Shown here piece by piece: positions 25,344 to 36,900 of a stretch of 64,000 nt of DNA; the first letter of the stretch is position 1, and each line of letters starts with the position of its first letter. The position numbers and the translations under genes are program-made. Source of the DNA: Tenacibaculum tangerinum (GTDB lineage: Bacteria; Bacteroidota; Bacteroidia; Flavobacteriales; Flavobacteriaceae); contig NZ_CP122539.1 of NCBI RefSeq assembly GCF_029853675.1, forward strand, positions 791,001 to 855,000, read 5' to 3'. Below the pieces are notes generated by a model that saw only the letters and a program-made list of their open reading frames with translations, was not told the DNA's origin and searched no databases.

Positions 25344-27765
25344 TAAAACGGATGGGTCTAAAATCTTTGACTGCTTCAAAGGTATTTTTAATTTTTTGTA
25401 GTTGCTCTTTGGTTTTTCCTAAGGATTGTTTGGGTGGTATTTTAATCACCAAATTTTTAATATACTGATTTCGAATACGAGCAACCGCAGGTGCCGAAGG
25501 TCCTAGTACATTGTCGTGAAATACATTTTGCAAGGCTTTTGCCAACCAGTTGATGCCGTTCTCAACACGTGTATAATCTTTGTGTTTTAGGGTGATTTTT
25601 ATCAAACGATAGTAGGGCGGATACTGAAATTGCCATCGGTCTTGTAGCTGTTCTTGATACATTTCGATGTAGTTATTTGTAGACACCTGCTGTAAAATTT
25701 GATGGTACGGATTGTAGGTTTGTATGGCTACATTCCCTTGTTTTTTGGTACGTCCTGCCCTACCCGATACCTGCACCATTAACTGAAAAGCACGTTCGTG
25801 CGCTCTAAAATCGGGGAAGTTGAGCATCGCGTCGGCACTCATAATACCTACCAACGACACATTGTCAAAATCCAATCCTTTAGAAAGCATTTGTGTTCCT
25901 ACCAAAATATCAATCTCTTGGGCTTCAAAAGCACCAATGATTTTTTGATAGCCATATTTACCTCGGGTAGTATCTAAATCCATTCGCCCAATGGCATGAT
26001 TCGGAAAGAGTTCTTTGAGCTCTAATTCAATTTGTTCCGTTCCAAAACCCTTGGTGTCTAAGGTCGTACTTCCGCAAGCGCCACAACTACTCGGCATCGC
26101 ACGTTGGTAATGACAATAGTGACATTTTAACTCTCTGCGCAATTTGTGATAGGTTAAACTTACATCGCAATTCGGGCAATGCGGAGACACGCCACAAGTG
26201 GTACACTCTACTACAGGAGAATATCCGCGTCTGTTTTGAAACAAAATTACCTGTTCTTTTTCGTCCAGCGCTTCGGTAATCATTTGTAGCAAGCGGTCGG
26301 AAAAATGCCCTTTCATTTCCTTTTTTCGATGCTTTTCTTTAAGGTCGATCAATTCGATTTTAGGCAATTGAATGTTTCCGAAACGACGGGTTAACTCTAC
26401 AAATCCGTATTTATTTTGTTGTGCATTAAAATAGCTTTCTATAGAAGGAGTGGCAGAACCCAACAGTACCTTTGCTTGGTGTAAATGCCCTAAAACTACC
26501 GCAGCATCACGGGCGTTGTAACGAGGCGACGGTTCAAATTGTTTGTACGAAGTTTCGTGTTCTTCATCTACTACAATCAACCCAAGATTAGAAAAAGGCA
26601 AGAAAACAGCAGAACGAGCACCTAAAAGAATCTGCGCTTTGGGTTTGTTTTCCAACACGTTATTCCACACCTCTACCCGTTCGTTCATCGAATATTTAGA
26701 ATGAAAAACAGAAACAAAATTGCCAAAATAATTTTGCAAACGTGTAATGATTTGCGTCGTTAAGGCTATTTCTGGTAATAAAAACAAGACTTGCTTTCCT
26801 TCAGCAATTACTTCTTTTATCAGTTTTACATAAATCTCGGTTTTCCCAGAACCTGTAACACCGTGTAATAAGCTTACTTGCTGAGTTTCAAAAGAGCTTT
26901 TCAGTTGGGTAAACGCTTCTTGTTGAAAGGCATTGAGTTCTTTTATCTGATTCGTTTCTCCTTGGTAATTGATTCGGTCGGTTTGAATCTGATAGAATTC
27001 AAAAATATCTTTATCCACCAATGCTTTTAAAACTGCAGAAGAAGTGCCCGATTTCTGTTCTAACTCTTTTGCCTTGATGGGCTTTTTAGCCGCAGCTAAT
27101 TGAAAATACGTCAAAATAGCCTCTCGTTGTTTTTTAGCTCTCGAAAGTTCGTCTAGCAATGTGTGCAAACCTTCATCGGTGGTGTAATTGCTATGCAACC
27201 GCACATATTTTACCAACTTTGGTTTGTACGTTTCATAAATTTCTTCTTTGATGTAAATCGCACTTTTCTCAATCAACCCATTAATAATAGGCAGCACGGT
27301 TTTCTTTCCTAAGATATCTGAAACTTGATGAATCGTTAACTGCGAATGGTGCTGTAAAGCTTCAAAAATTAAGAATTCTTCATCGGCTAACAAGGTTTCT
27401 TCTGTAAACGCCTCATTCTTGTAAATAATCGTTTCACTTTCTAACAAAAACGCTGAAGGTAAGGCTGCTCTGTAAACATCCCCTAACGAACACATATAAT
27501 AACTCGAAATCCACTGCCAATGTTGTAATTGTTGTTCGTTAACAATAGGGTGTTCGTCTAAAATTTGGTGTATGTCTTTTGCTTCGTATACTTCGGGTGC
27601 TTTTTGGTGAATATTAAATACCAATGCGGTATATAGCTTACTTTTTCCGAAAGAAACCGCTACACGCATTCCTCTTTTTAAAAAAGAGGCTTCTGCTTCG
27701 GTTACCGAATAGGTAAACGTTTTTTGCAATGGAATGGGCAGTATGACGTCGATGAAGTATGACAT
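25321..27765 (-). CDS. priA: Primosomal replication restart helicase PriA
   Basis: Reloads the replicative helicase at collapsed forks. The 814-residue chain has an N-terminal DNA-binding domain (PIPLQKTFTYSVTE), Walker A GVTGSGKTEIYVKL, the DEEH box VVDEEHETSYKQF, paired zinc-binding cysteines (CTTCGVSPHCPNCD, CHYCH, CGACGS) and helicase motif VSGRAGR. All are intact. Its start shares a base with the stop of the lipoprotein gene upstream. The length is normal for Bacteroidetes. Confidence 0.96.
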   Translation of the reverse strand: MSYFIDVILPIPLQKTFTYSVTEAEASFLKRGMRVAVSFGKSKLYTALVFNIHQKAPEVYEAKDIHQILDEHPIVNEQQLQHWQWISSYYMCSLGDVYRAALPSAFLLESETIIYKNEAFTEETLLADEEFLIFEALQHHSQLTIHQVSDILGKKTVLPIINGLIEKSAIYIKEEIYETYKPKLVKYVRLHSNYTTDEGLHTLLDELSRAKKQREAILTYFQLAAAKKPIKAKELEQKSGTSSAVLKALVDKDIFEFYQIQTDRINYQGETNQIKELNAFQQEAFTQLKSSFETQQVSLLHGVTGSGKTEIYVKLIKEVIAEGKQVLFLLPEIALTTQIITRLQNYFGNFVSVFHSKYSMNERVEVWNNVLENKPKAQILLGARSAVFLPFSNLGLIVVDEEHETSYKQFEPSPRYNARDAAVVLGHLHQAKVLLGSATPSIESYFNAQQNKYGFVELTRRFGNIQLPKIELIDLKEKHRKKEMKGHFSDRLLQMITEALDEKEQVILFQNRRGYSPVVECTTCGVSPHCPNCDVSLTYHKLRRELKCHYCHYQRAMPSSCGACGSTTLDTKGFGTEQIELELKELFPNHAIGRMDLDTTRGKYGYQKIIGAFEAQEIDILVGTQMLSKGLDFDNVSLVGIMSADAMLNFPDFRAHERAFQLMVQVSGRAGRTKKQGNVAIQTYNPYHQILQQVSTNNYIEMYQEQLQDRWQFQYPPYYRLIKITLKHKDYTRVENGINWLAKALQNVFHDNVLGPSAPAVARIRNQYIKNLVIKIPPKQSLGKTKEQLQKIKNTFEAVKDFRPIRFIIDVDAY

Positions 27766-28463
27766 TATTCTATTATTTCTAATGGATCTGGTATTGGTGG
27801 TTGCACATAATCCACACTGTCTTCTACGATTTCAATCATTTCATCTAATCTAATTTGTAAAGGGTATACTTTTCTTAATGAATCTATGTTTTTCTTTTCT
27901 AAGCTTTTAAGAAAGTGGAAATAAGATATTGAAATGGTATCTAATTTGTTTTTCAAATCTATTTCTGAATTCTTGAGATCTCTTATGAACCCTAAAAAAA
28001 TCAAACTTTTATCAGGACTGTCAGCAAACTCTGGATTCGCACTATAGTTACAAAATTGCTTTTCGAGCATTATTCTAAAATCACTTTTGTTAAAATTATA
28101 GCTTATGTCATTATGAAAAAATAAACTATCAGAATAATTATCAATAAACAATACATTTCTATATTTTATTAACCCACAAATAGCTTTTTCACAAAGAATC
28201 ATACTATTTATATAGAAAGGAATATCATTTTTAGACGTTCTGATATAATACTTAATTTTTCTGTCATCATAATTCTCACAAAAAACCGAAGTTAATGATT
28301 CAAAATTTTTAACTGTATCTAAATCAAAAACGAAAGTTGAATCTGTATTGTGTTGCGTAGGAAACACATCTTTTATTGTTAAAACTCGTTCTTTAGGTTG
28401 TTTTGAACAAGAAATAATCAGCAGCAACAAAAAAGGAATTCTATAAAAAGTAGTTTTCTTCAT
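27765..28463 (-). CDS. Lipoprotein of unknown function upstream of priA
   Basis: 232 residues with a clear lipobox (FLLLLIISCSKQ, Cys20) and an acidic C-terminus ending PPIPDPLEIIE. No domain recognised. It overlaps priA by one base (TAATG type), so translation of priA may depend on it, though a functional link is not implied. Confidence 0.75.
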   Translation of the reverse strand: MKKTTFYRIPFLLLLIISCSKQPKERVLTIKDVFPTQHNTDSTFVFDLDTVKNFESLTSVFCENYDDRKIKYYIRTSKNDIPFYINSMILCEKAICGLIKYRNVLFIDNYSDSLFFHNDISYNFNKSDFRIMLEKQFCNYSANPEFADSPDKSLIFLGFIRDLKNSEIDLKNKLDTISISYFHFLKSLEKKNIDSLRKVYPLQIRLDEMIEIVEDSVDYVQPPIPDPLEIIE

Positions 28464-28712
28464 CTAATATCAAAACTACATAAATTTCAATACACAAAAA
28501 ACAGAAAGTGCTACTTAAATTCCCAAGAAATAAGATTACAGCACGACTAGAACTAAAAGTTTACTAAAATTTATGTTAAAAGCACCCTTATTGTCGCTAG
28601 AAAAACTTCTTAAACTGTGTTAAAACACGTTAATCTTTTGATAAAACCTCCTTATACTGAAACACTTCCATCGCTCAAAGAGTCTTATAAACAACCTATA
28701 AAATATTAATTT
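28464..28712. other. Intergenic region between divergent genes
   Basis: About 250 AT-rich bases. They should contain the promoters for the lipoprotein/priA unit and for the small exported protein at 28713. No exact TAnnTTTG box was settled on and no gene was seen. Confidence 0.35.
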
Positions 28713-29063
28713 ATGAAGAATTTAAAATTATTTTTAGCGGTGCTTGGAATAAGCATGCTAACCTCGTTTTCTGCTAATGCTACTGATTTTTTACCAACAT
28801 CAAATACAAAAAAAGCATTATCGAATGAAATGGCTACTTTGATAGGACGAAACATTCCTGTAAAAGTTTTGCAAGAGTTTGCTACTGAAATCTCTTTTAT
28901 GGTCAATCATAAAAATGAAATTGTGATTGTTGATGTTGCTTCAAAAAACAAAGAACTATCTACTTTTATTAAAAACACCCTAAACTACAAAAAAATTAGC
29001 ACCAAAAATGTAAAGAATGGAGAGGTTTACCGTTTACCGCTGCGCGTAAAAAAATCTCTTTAA
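28713..29063 (+). CDS. Small exported protein of unknown function
   Basis: 116 residues with a signal peptide ending near SFSANATD. The mature part is small and basic, with a possible beta-alpha-beta fold (VLQEFATEISFMVNHKNEIV, then IVDVASKNKELSTFIKNTLN). Similar small secreted proteins are frequent in Flavobacteriaceae. Monocistronic, with a strong terminator directly downstream. Confidence 0.75.
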   Translation: MKNLKLFLAVLGISMLTSFSANATDFLPTSNTKKALSNEMATLIGRNIPVKVLQEFATEISFMVNHKNEIVIVDVASKNKELSTFIKNTLNYKKISTKNVKNGEVYRLPLRVKKSL

Positions 29064-29070
29064 TGTAAAA

Positions 29071-29100
29071 AGCCGAGTATTTAACGAAAATACTCGGTTT
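29071..29100. terminator. Bidirectional terminator
   Basis: CCGAGTATTT and AAAATACTCGG form a near-perfect stem around ACG, with A-rich and T-rich flanks. It serves the small exported protein gene and the convergent thioredoxin gene. Confidence 0.85.
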
Positions 29101-29102
29101 TC

Positions 29103-29651
29103 TTATTTTGTTACCAACTCGTCTAACAAAATTCTAATTTTCGTACTATTCCAATCGGCAGGTCCTTTTTTATCTACGACAATAGTCCCGTTTTTATCAA
29201 TAATAAACGTTGCCGGTATTGAATTACTTACTAATTGATCGGGAACTTTAGATAAAATGTTATAGGTTGGCAAATCGTAGCCTTTGTCTTTATAAAAACC
29301 TTCAATTGTTGCCCAATCTTCGTTACTTATAAATATAAATTCAACCTTGTCTTTGTAATCGTCGTATAGTTTTTGAATACTTGGCATTTCGGCAACGCAA
29401 GGCGGACACCAAGTAGCCCAAAAGTTGACAAATACCACTTTTCCTTTTAAGGAATTGAAATCAATAGTAGCTGTGTTTACTCCTTTTAAATTCCAATTAT
29501 ACTCTTTTAACTGTTCTCTTTTTTCTTCAGCAATTGCTGACGGTGAAAACGAAACCAATCGAATAAGATATGCTCTTGTTGGTTTGTACAATAACAAAGC
29601 AATAACGATAACAAATACACCATTTAAAATTGTTTCTCTGTTAAATTTCAT
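29103..29651 (-). CDS. TlpA/ResA-like membrane-anchored thioredoxin
   Basis: 182 residues: an N-terminal anchor (GVFVIVIALLLYKPTRAYLI) and a periplasmic thioredoxin fold with the active site FWATWCPPCVAEMPS and the cis-Pro region VSNSIPATFIID. This arrangement is that of TlpA/ResA proteins that reduce periplasmic disulfides, often for cytochrome c maturation. No cytochrome genes are nearby, so the target is open. Confidence 0.9.
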   Translation of the reverse strand: MKFNRETILNGVFVIVIALLLYKPTRAYLIRLVSFSPSAIAEEKREQLKEYNWNLKGVNTATIDFNSLKGKVVFVNFWATWCPPCVAEMPSIQKLYDDYKDKVEFIFISNEDWATIEGFYKDKGYDLPTYNILSKVPDQLVSNSIPATFIIDKNGTIVVDKKGPADWNSTKIRILLDELVTK

Positions 29652-29712
29652 GTAGTTTTTTTTAGATTGAGTAGTGTATTTGTTGTTTAAAGGTTGTTTC
29701 GTTTGTAGATTT

Positions 29713-31338
29713 TTAATCTAAATCAGGCAATAAAAAATCATTTAAAATACTTTTTTTAGCCATCATTTTTTCAATACTCTCTACTGTTCTTGGTGCTTCT
29801 GCCGATAAGTTTACGGGTCCGTTTTTAGTAATTAAAATATCATCCTCTATTCGAACGGCAATGCCCCACCATTTTTTATCACACGGACTTCCTTCGGGAA
29901 TATAAATGCCGGGTTCTACCGTAATGACCATGTTCTCTCTAAATGCTCCATAGGTTCCTGGGTCATGCACATCCAATCCGATATGATGCGAAGTACCATG
30001 CGGAAAATAGGTATGCTTTTCTGAAGGTGCGCTAATAATACCTAACGCTGCCAAACCTTCATTAATTACCTGTTTGGTTTGCTCTCCTGGTTGCCAAAAC
30101 TGATTGCCTGGTTTGCATACACGAATCCCTGCGTCTTGCGCTTTTAATACCAGCTCGTAAATCGCCTTTTGTTCTGGAGAAAATTTTCCATTGGCGGGTA
30201 TGGTTCTAGTAACATCTGCCGTATAGCCCCTGTATTCTGCCCCTAAATCCATTAAAACCAAGTCATTTCCTAATTTGGTTTTGTTATTTTCGATGTAATG
30301 CAGCACACAGCCATTGTTACCTGCGCCAACAATGGAAGGATATCCTTCATACTCAGCGCCATATTTTTTATATACAAACTCGTGGATTCCTTGAATTTCG
30401 GTTTCAGACATATTCGGTTTCATCGCTTTCATTACTTCTATTTGTCCGACTGCTGAAATGCGAATGGCTTTGGTAAGCAGTTTTAATTCTTCTGGAGTTT
30501 TTACTTCGCGCATTTCGGCGAGAATAGTGGGTAAAAACTTTAAATCGATGTTTGTTTCTCTTTTATTGAGATTTAACTTAATTTTTTGTTTCAATTCTTT
30601 TCTCAGTGCATCGGTATCTGCAGAGATATATGCTTTGATAAAGGTATCTTCTTTAAGTTCTGGATACTTATCTATATTTTTAGAGAGCCCCTTCGCTATC
30701 TCTTCTAATTTTGCATCTGGTACATTGGCGATGGCTTTATGAATGTACTCAACATTCGGATGTTCAATCTTTATTTTATGATATTCAGACTGGTCTTTAA
30801 ACGCTGTTACCAAATCATAAACTTCTCCGTTATCTCCTAAAGAATTCCTGTAGTCATCACTAAATTTAAATATGTAAACGTTCTCAAAACTTTTAAAATC
30901 AATGGCATCGGTAGCAAACTCTTCTGAGGTTTTAGCCATCGTAAATCCTAATGCGCTTTTCGCTCCCTCTACTCCTAGTCGCTTTCCGTTCCACATTTCA
31001 AATCGTGCGTCTCTTTTAGGTACGTAGAGTATTTCATTGTAAGTATTCCCGTTTGCATCTGTTTGGTTTTCAGAAAAAACAACCAACACTGCATTAGGTT
31101 CTCTAAATCCTGTTAAATAATAAAAATTAGGGTCTTGATGAAACACGTAATCTACATCGTTCGCTCTATTTCGAATAGGATTTGAAAAAATAACCGCCAT
31201 TGAATTTTTAGTCATTTTTCCTCTTAAAATAGCTCTTCTTTCCTTGTGAAAATCAGCCGATAAATAATCAGTAGGCGTTTGTGCTACAGTTATCGAAATA
31301 GTTAGTATGAAAAAGTAGAAAAATATTTTTTTAAACAT
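29713..31338 (-). CDS. Exported Xaa-Pro aminopeptidase (M24, aminopeptidase P)
   Basis: Releases N-terminal residues before proline. A signal peptide (FFYFFILTISITVAQ) precedes the aminopeptidase P N-terminal domain and the pita-bread catalytic domain. The five metal ligands are recognisable in VLMDLGAEYRGYTADVTRT (two Asp), FPHGTSHHIGLDVHD (His), ITVEPGIYIPEG (Glu) and VRIEDDILIT (Glu). Secreted versions of about 540 residues are common in Bacteroidetes. Confidence 0.93.
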   Translation of the reverse strand: MFKKIFFYFFILTISITVAQTPTDYLSADFHKERRAILRGKMTKNSMAVIFSNPIRNRANDVDYVFHQDPNFYYLTGFREPNAVLVVFSENQTDANGNTYNEILYVPKRDARFEMWNGKRLGVEGAKSALGFTMAKTSEEFATDAIDFKSFENVYIFKFSDDYRNSLGDNGEVYDLVTAFKDQSEYHKIKIEHPNVEYIHKAIANVPDAKLEEIAKGLSKNIDKYPELKEDTFIKAYISADTDALRKELKQKIKLNLNKRETNIDLKFLPTILAEMREVKTPEELKLLTKAIRISAVGQIEVMKAMKPNMSETEIQGIHEFVYKKYGAEYEGYPSIVGAGNNGCVLHYIENNKTKLGNDLVLMDLGAEYRGYTADVTRTIPANGKFSPEQKAIYELVLKAQDAGIRVCKPGNQFWQPGEQTKQVINEGLAALGIISAPSEKHTYFPHGTSHHIGLDVHDPGTYGAFRENMVITVEPGIYIPEGSPCDKKWWGIAVRIEDDILITKNGPVNLSAEAPRTVESIEKMMAKKSILNDFLLPDLD

Positions 31339-31360
31339 AGGTAGTTATTTTTGTTACTTT

Positions 31361-31368
31361 CAAATGTA
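31361..31368 (-). promoter_or_regulatory. Candidate -7 box for aminopeptidase P
   Basis: Minus-strand TACATTTG fits TAnnTTTG, 23 bases upstream of the start codon. Confidence 0.45.
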
Positions 31369-31506
31369 ATATTCTCTTCTAGAACTACGAAAATATTAAC
31401 AAACATTTAGGTTATATCTGCACATAATATTACACAGATTCGCTCATTTTGTTTCCTAATTTTTCAATACTTTAGCAACACTTTTAAAACAAACAATACA
31501 ATAAGT

Positions 31507-32589
31507 ATGAAAAATACAGCTTTATCGCATATACACGAGGCTTTGGGGGCAAAAATGGTTCCTTTTGCAGGCTATAATATGCCTGTACAATATGAGGGGG
31601 TAAACACCGAACACGAAACCGTAAGAAATGGTGTGGGCGTTTTTGATGTAAGTCACATGGGAGAATTCTTTTTAAAAGGGGAAAATGCCTTGGCTTTGAT
31701 TCAGAAAATTTCCTCTAACGATGCCTCTAAATTGGTTCCTGGAAAAGCGCAATATAGCTGTATGCCCAATGCAGATGGCGGAATTGTAGATGATTTAATT
31801 ATTTACATGATTGCTGAAAATGAGTATATGTTAGTGGTAAATGCTTCTAATATTGAAAAAGATTGGAATTGGATTTCTCAGCACAACGATTTAGGTGTTA
31901 CCATGGAAAATCGTTCTGAAAACTGGTCGCTATTAGCCATTCAAGGTCCGAAAGCTGCCGAAGCCATGCAATCGTTAACTTCGGTAGATTTATCGAATAT
32001 TAAATTTTATACGTTTGAGATTACTGATTTTGCTGGAATTCCGAATGTAGTAGTTTCTGCTACTGGATATACTGGTTCTGGCGGATTTGAGGTGTATGTA
32101 AAGAATGAAGATGTTGAGCAACTTTGGAACAAGGTTTTTGAAGCGGGTGCCCCTTGGGGAATTAAACCTATCGGATTGGCTGCTCGTGATACTTTACGCT
32201 TAGAAATGGGCTATTGTTTATATGGTAACGATATTGACGATACCACCTCTCCTATAGAAGCTGGTTTAGGGTGGATTACCAAGTTTACCAAAGATTTTGT
32301 AAATGCTGAAGCTTTAAAGAAGCAAAAAGAAGAAGGAGTTAGCCGTAAACTGGTTGCTTTTGAGCTAACAGAGCGTGGTGTACCTCGCCATGATTATGAA
32401 ATTGTTGATGCAGATGGAAATCAAATTGGACGTGTTACCTCTGGTACCATGAGTCCGTCGTTAGGAAAAGGAATAGGATTGGGATATGTTACTATTGAAA
32501 ACTCAAAAGTTGGTAGTACTATTTTTATCCAAGTTCGTAAAAAACAACTTCCTGCAAAGGTAGTGAAGCTACCTTTTTATAAAGGATAA
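31507..32589 (+). CDS. gcvT: Glycine cleavage system T protein (aminomethyltransferase)
   Basis: Transfers the methylene group from the aminomethyl-lipoyl H protein to tetrahydrofolate. The 360 residues carry [23 protein letters not shown] with the conserved Asp-Val-Ser-His segment, and the C-terminal [16 protein letters not shown]. It stands alone; gcvH and gcvP are not adjacent, which is usual in Flavobacteriaceae. Confidence 0.95.
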   Translation: MKNTALSHIHEALGAKMVPFAGYNMPVQYEGVNTEHETVRNGVGVFDVSHMGEFFLKGENALALIQKISSNDASKLVPGKAQYSCMPNADGGIVDDLIIYMIAENEYMLVVNASNIEKDWNWISQHNDLGVTMENRSENWSLLAIQGPKAAEAMQSLTSVDLSNIKFYTFEITDFAGIPNVVVSATGYTGSGGFEVYVKNEDVEQLWNKVFEAGAPWGIKPIGLAARDTLRLEMGYCLYGNDIDDTTSPIEAGLGWITKFTKDFVNAEALKKQKEEGVSRKLVAFELTERGVPRHDYEIVDADGNQIGRVTSGTMSPSLGKGIGLGYVTIENSKVGSTIFIQVRKKQLPAKVVKLPFYKG

Positions 32590-32600
32590 TAGGTAAAAGA

Positions 32601-32632
32601 GGAGCTGGCTGATAAAGTCAGCTTCTTTTTTT
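32601..32632 (+). terminator. Terminator after gcvT
   Basis: GGCTGA and GTCAGC form a short stem around a TAAA-type loop, followed by CTTCTTTTTTTT. It lies 12 bases after the gcvT stop. Confidence 0.7.
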
Positions 32633-32654
32633 TGTGATTGTACGTGAACAAGAT

Positions 32655-33833
32655 TTAATCTGGCAGACAGTTGTTTAATGCCTGCTGTAAATCGTTCAAA
32701 ATATCCTGTACGTTTTCTAAACCTACAGAGCAACGTACCAATCCATCGGTAATTCCTACCTCTAGTCTATCAGCTTCACTTAACTTACTATGTGTAGTTG
32801 AGGCAGGATGAGTTACAATGGTTCGGGTATCTCCTAAGTTTGCGGATAAGGAACACATTTTTATGCTATCTAAAAACCTACGTCCTGCTTCAATACCCCC
32901 TTTTATTTCAAAAACTACAATATTTCCTCCCAATCGCATTTGTTTTTTGGCGATTTCATACTGTGGATGCGATGTTAAAAACGGATACTTTACCAAGTTT
33001 ACTTTTGGATGCTCTTCTAAAAACTGTGCAACCTTCAAAGCATTTTCACAATGTTTTTCTACTCGTATAGCTAAGGTTTCTAGGCTCTTCGACAATACCC
33101 AGGCATTGAATGGTGACATGGCAGGACCTGTATTTCTAGAAAACAGATAAATTTCTTGAATCAACTCCTCTTTACCAACGGTTATCCCTCCTAAAACGCG
33201 ACCTTGACCGTCTATCAATTTGGTTGCCGAATGAATGACTAAATCTGCTCCAAACTTAATTGGGTTTTGCAAATAAGGGGTTGCAAAGCAATTATCGATT
33301 ACCAGTAGTAAATTGTGCTTCTTTGCAATGTTTCCTAACAACTCTAAATCTAAAATATCAACTGCTGGATTGGTTGGTGTTTCTGCATACAATATTTTAG
33401 TATTGGGTTGAATCAGGCTTTCAATTTTGTCTACTTCGGTAATTTTAAAATAGCTTGTCTCGATATTCCACTTAGGCAAATATTTTGTAAATAAGCTGTG
33501 GGTAGACCCAAAAACGGAGCGACACGACACAATATGATCGCCTGCATTTAGCAAAGCGCCAAAAGTTGAAAACACCGCTGCCATACCTGTGGCAAAAGCA
33601 TACCCTGCTTCTGCTCCTTCCATTACCACTATTTTATTGACAAATTCTGTGGTATTCGGATTTGAAAACCTACTGTATAGATTTCTCTGCTTTTCTTCGG
33701 CAAACGATGCCCGCATATCTTCGGCATCATCAAATACAAAACTTGAAGTTAGGTATAAAGGGGTTGAATGTTCTGAAAACTGTGAACGTTCTGTTTGCGT
33801 TCGTATGGCTTGGGTTTCGAAATGTTGTTTCAT
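32655..33833 (-). CDS. metZ: O-succinylhomoserine sulfhydrylase / cystathionine gamma-synthase-type PLP enzyme
   Basis: PLP-dependent sulfur-transfer enzyme of the Cys/Met metabolism family, 392 residues. The PLP lysine is in VIHSATKLIDGQGRVLGG. The substrate motif YSRFSNPNTTEF and the C-terminal HPASTTHSKLSEADR are intact. It most resembles the MetZ branch. Its position behind metY and the MetX-ThrA fusion, on the same strand and under one SAM riboswitch, places it in homocysteine synthesis. Direct sulfhydrylation versus cystathionine formation cannot be settled from sequence. Confidence 0.9.
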   Translation of the reverse strand: MKQHFETQAIRTQTERSQFSEHSTPLYLTSSFVFDDAEDMRASFAEEKQRNLYSRFSNPNTTEFVNKIVVMEGAEAGYAFATGMAAVFSTFGALLNAGDHIVSCRSVFGSTHSLFTKYLPKWNIETSYFKITEVDKIESLIQPNTKILYAETPTNPAVDILDLELLGNIAKKHNLLLVIDNCFATPYLQNPIKFGADLVIHSATKLIDGQGRVLGGITVGKEELIQEIYLFSRNTGPAMSPFNAWVLSKSLETLAIRVEKHCENALKVAQFLEEHPKVNLVKYPFLTSHPQYEIAKKQMRLGGNIVVFEIKGGIEAGRRFLDSIKMCSLSANLGDTRTIVTHPASTTHSKLSEADRLEVGITDGLVRCSVGLENVQDILNDLQQALNNCLPD

Positions 33834-33941
33834 GTAGTTTATTTAAAAATTCAAAGATTGAAAAATTCAATGATATACATTGTTTTCTTTTTAATCTTAA
33901 CTCTCTCTTCTCTCTTCTCTTGGTTCTTTGGCTCTTGGCTA

Positions 33942-36900
33942 TTAACTACTATTCTTCGCTAATCGTAAAATATCTCCAAAAACACCTCTAGCAGTTACTT
34001 TTTGCCCTGCTCCTGCTCCTTGAATAACAATCGGTTGTTCTCCGTACGATTCTGTATAAATCTCAAAAATAGCATCCGAGCCTTTTAAACTTCCTAAAGG
34101 AGAGTTTATGGGTACTGAAACGAGTTTTACATCCAATTCTCCTTTCGATTGCTGCAAGTCTCCATGCAAATCACCAATGTATCGCAATACGTGATTTTCT
34201 TCCTGTGCCTCTTTTTGTTGCTGAAATGTTGCATTTAACTTTTCTAGATTTGCTAAAAACTCTTTTGAAGAAATCTCTCTAAATGCTTCTGGAATTAGGT
34301 TTTCTATTTGAATATCTTCAAACTCATTTTCTAAATCGAGCTCACGAGCTAAAATCAACAGTTTTCTAGCTACATCATTTCCACATAAATCCTCACGTGG
34401 GTCTGGTTCTGTAAACCCTTTGTCAATAGCCTCTTGCAACACCGTTGAAAACGGCACGTCTTCCGCAGAAAATTTATTGAACAAATAACTTAATGACCCT
34501 GAGAATACCCCCCGTATTCTTGTAATGTTCTCTCCTGAATCGTGTAATAATTTAATGGTATCGATCAAGGGCAACCCTGCCCCTACATTGGTTTCGTACA
34601 AGTAGCTCTTTTTATTTTTATCTAGGGTTTTTCGTAATTTTTTATAAAAATCATACGAAACGGTATTCGCTATTTTATTAGACGAAACCAAATCGAACCC
34701 AGCATTGACTAACGGAATATAATTTTCTATAAAATCTGCACTGGCTGTATTGTCTACCGCTATTACATTTTCTAAATGATGTTCTTTTGCATAGTCGATT
34801 ACACGGTTGACTATGTGTTTCTCTTCTGGTACTTTCTCCAATTCTTCTGACCAATTTGCACCGACTCCGTTTTTAGCTAACAATACTTTTTTAGAGTTGG
34901 CAATCGCAAAAATATTCAGTTGAATTTTCCGCCTTTCTAAAATTGATTTCGTGTTTTCTATAATCTGTGCTATCAAGGTGCCCCCTACCAAACCTTTTCC
35001 AAAAACAGCAATATTTATCTTTTTAGCAACTCCGAATACTTGACCGTGAATTACATTCAACGCCTTGTTGAGTTGCTCTTTTTTAACCACCAAACTTACA
35101 TTTTTACCTGTAATTGTATTGTTAAATAGCAACGGTACTATTTGGTTTTTAATCAATGCGTTGTATGGGTGATGAAATTCACTTAAATCTTGCCCAATAA
35201 TTGATATTACTGCTACCTCTTCTTGTATGGAAATCTGGTTTACATCCTTTGTTTGTAAATCATTCTCGAACTCCTGTTCTAAGGCTTTTACGGCCGCTGT
35301 TGCATTACTTTTATCGACTACTAAACCAATACCTCTTTCAGAAGAACCTTGTGAAATGATACTTACACTAATTCCGTGATTACTCAACGCTTTAAAAATA
35401 CGGGCATCTACCCCTACTTTTCCTAACAGCCCTCTTCCTTCAAAATTGATTAAAGCAACCTTGTCTAATACCGATAAAGACTTAATTCCTTTCGAGGTTG
35501 ATTTTGCGGTAATTAACGTTCCTTTATCACTGGGATTGAAGGTGTTTAAAATTCGTAGATTGATGTTCTTCTCTAGTAACGGAATGATGGTTTTGGCATG
35601 TAAAATAGTGGCTCCGAAGTTTGCCAACTCATTGGCTTCAGAGAATGATAATTGTTCAATTTTTTTGGCATCAGCAACTAAATCAGGATTAGCAGTGAAA
35701 ATACCATCGACATGCGTGTAGTTTTGTAACTCTTCGGCATCTAAATAGTTTGCCAATAAAGAAGCTGTATAATTGCTTCCGTTTCTTCCTAAGGTAGTGG
35801 TTTCATTTTTTAGATTCGAGGCTATAAATCCTGCCACTACATTCACCGTTGTTCCGTTGTGTTGCTTAAAGTAATTCAGCACGTTTTCTTTAGATACCTC
35901 AACGATTGATTGTCCGTTTCCTGCACTCTCATCCGTTTTAAGCAAAAGCCTGGCATCGGTAGCATTCGCATTGATTCCTTTTTGTTGTAATAAGTCGGTA
36001 ACTGTTTTTATGGACAGTAACTCCCCTTGAGCAAGTACTTCATCCTTTATTTTTTGATTATAATCTCCTAACAAACGAACTCCTTCAAACAACTTTTTTA
36101 AGGTGTTAAATTCAGTCGTGAAATCTACGAACGGAGTTAATTTTGTTTGCTCGAATCGAAATGTTTCCAATTGTTCTTTAAACGTCTCATTCTTAGATGC
36201 TCTTTGTAAAATATCTTCCAACTCATCGGTAGCGTTGCCTCTTGCTGAAACAACTACGGCTATATGCTCTCCTTCGTTAATTTTTTGCTCTATAATGCTT
36301 ATTACATGATGTATCCCTTCATTCGACAATGATTTTCCGCCAAACTTTAAAATTTTCATCCTCTTTTTTGTTGATTTTTGATTGAATATCGGTTCAATAA
36401 TTTTTTCTAATTGCGGGTACTCTATTAAGAACGCATCATGTCCATGGTCAGAGTTGATTTCGTTATAGGTAACATTAGCATGGGCAAATGCCAGTTGTTT
36501 GTAGGTTGCTCTGTTTTCTTCCGCAGTAAAAAACAAATCAGAATCTACCCCAACAATATGAATATCTGCTTCAATGGTTTCTAACACATCCAATCTTGCT
36601 CTTCCTTTGGTCACATCAATTGTTTTTAATAACTGATTCATTAATTTGTAAGAAGCCAATTGATAGCGTTCTTGTAGCTTTTTTCCGTGATGTAACAACC
36701 AACTTTCTACATTAAAAAGCTGAGATTTTTCATTCTTAGAGCGTTGAAAACGTTTTTTAAACGACTCTGGCGTTCGATAACACAGCATGGCATGCATACG
36801 GGCATCGTGTACAGGATTGCTAGAATTGGTTAAAAATTGCTCTTGTATTTGGCAATTGGCTATTAACCAATCAGTCGATTTCCAGTCGGTCGCAATGGGT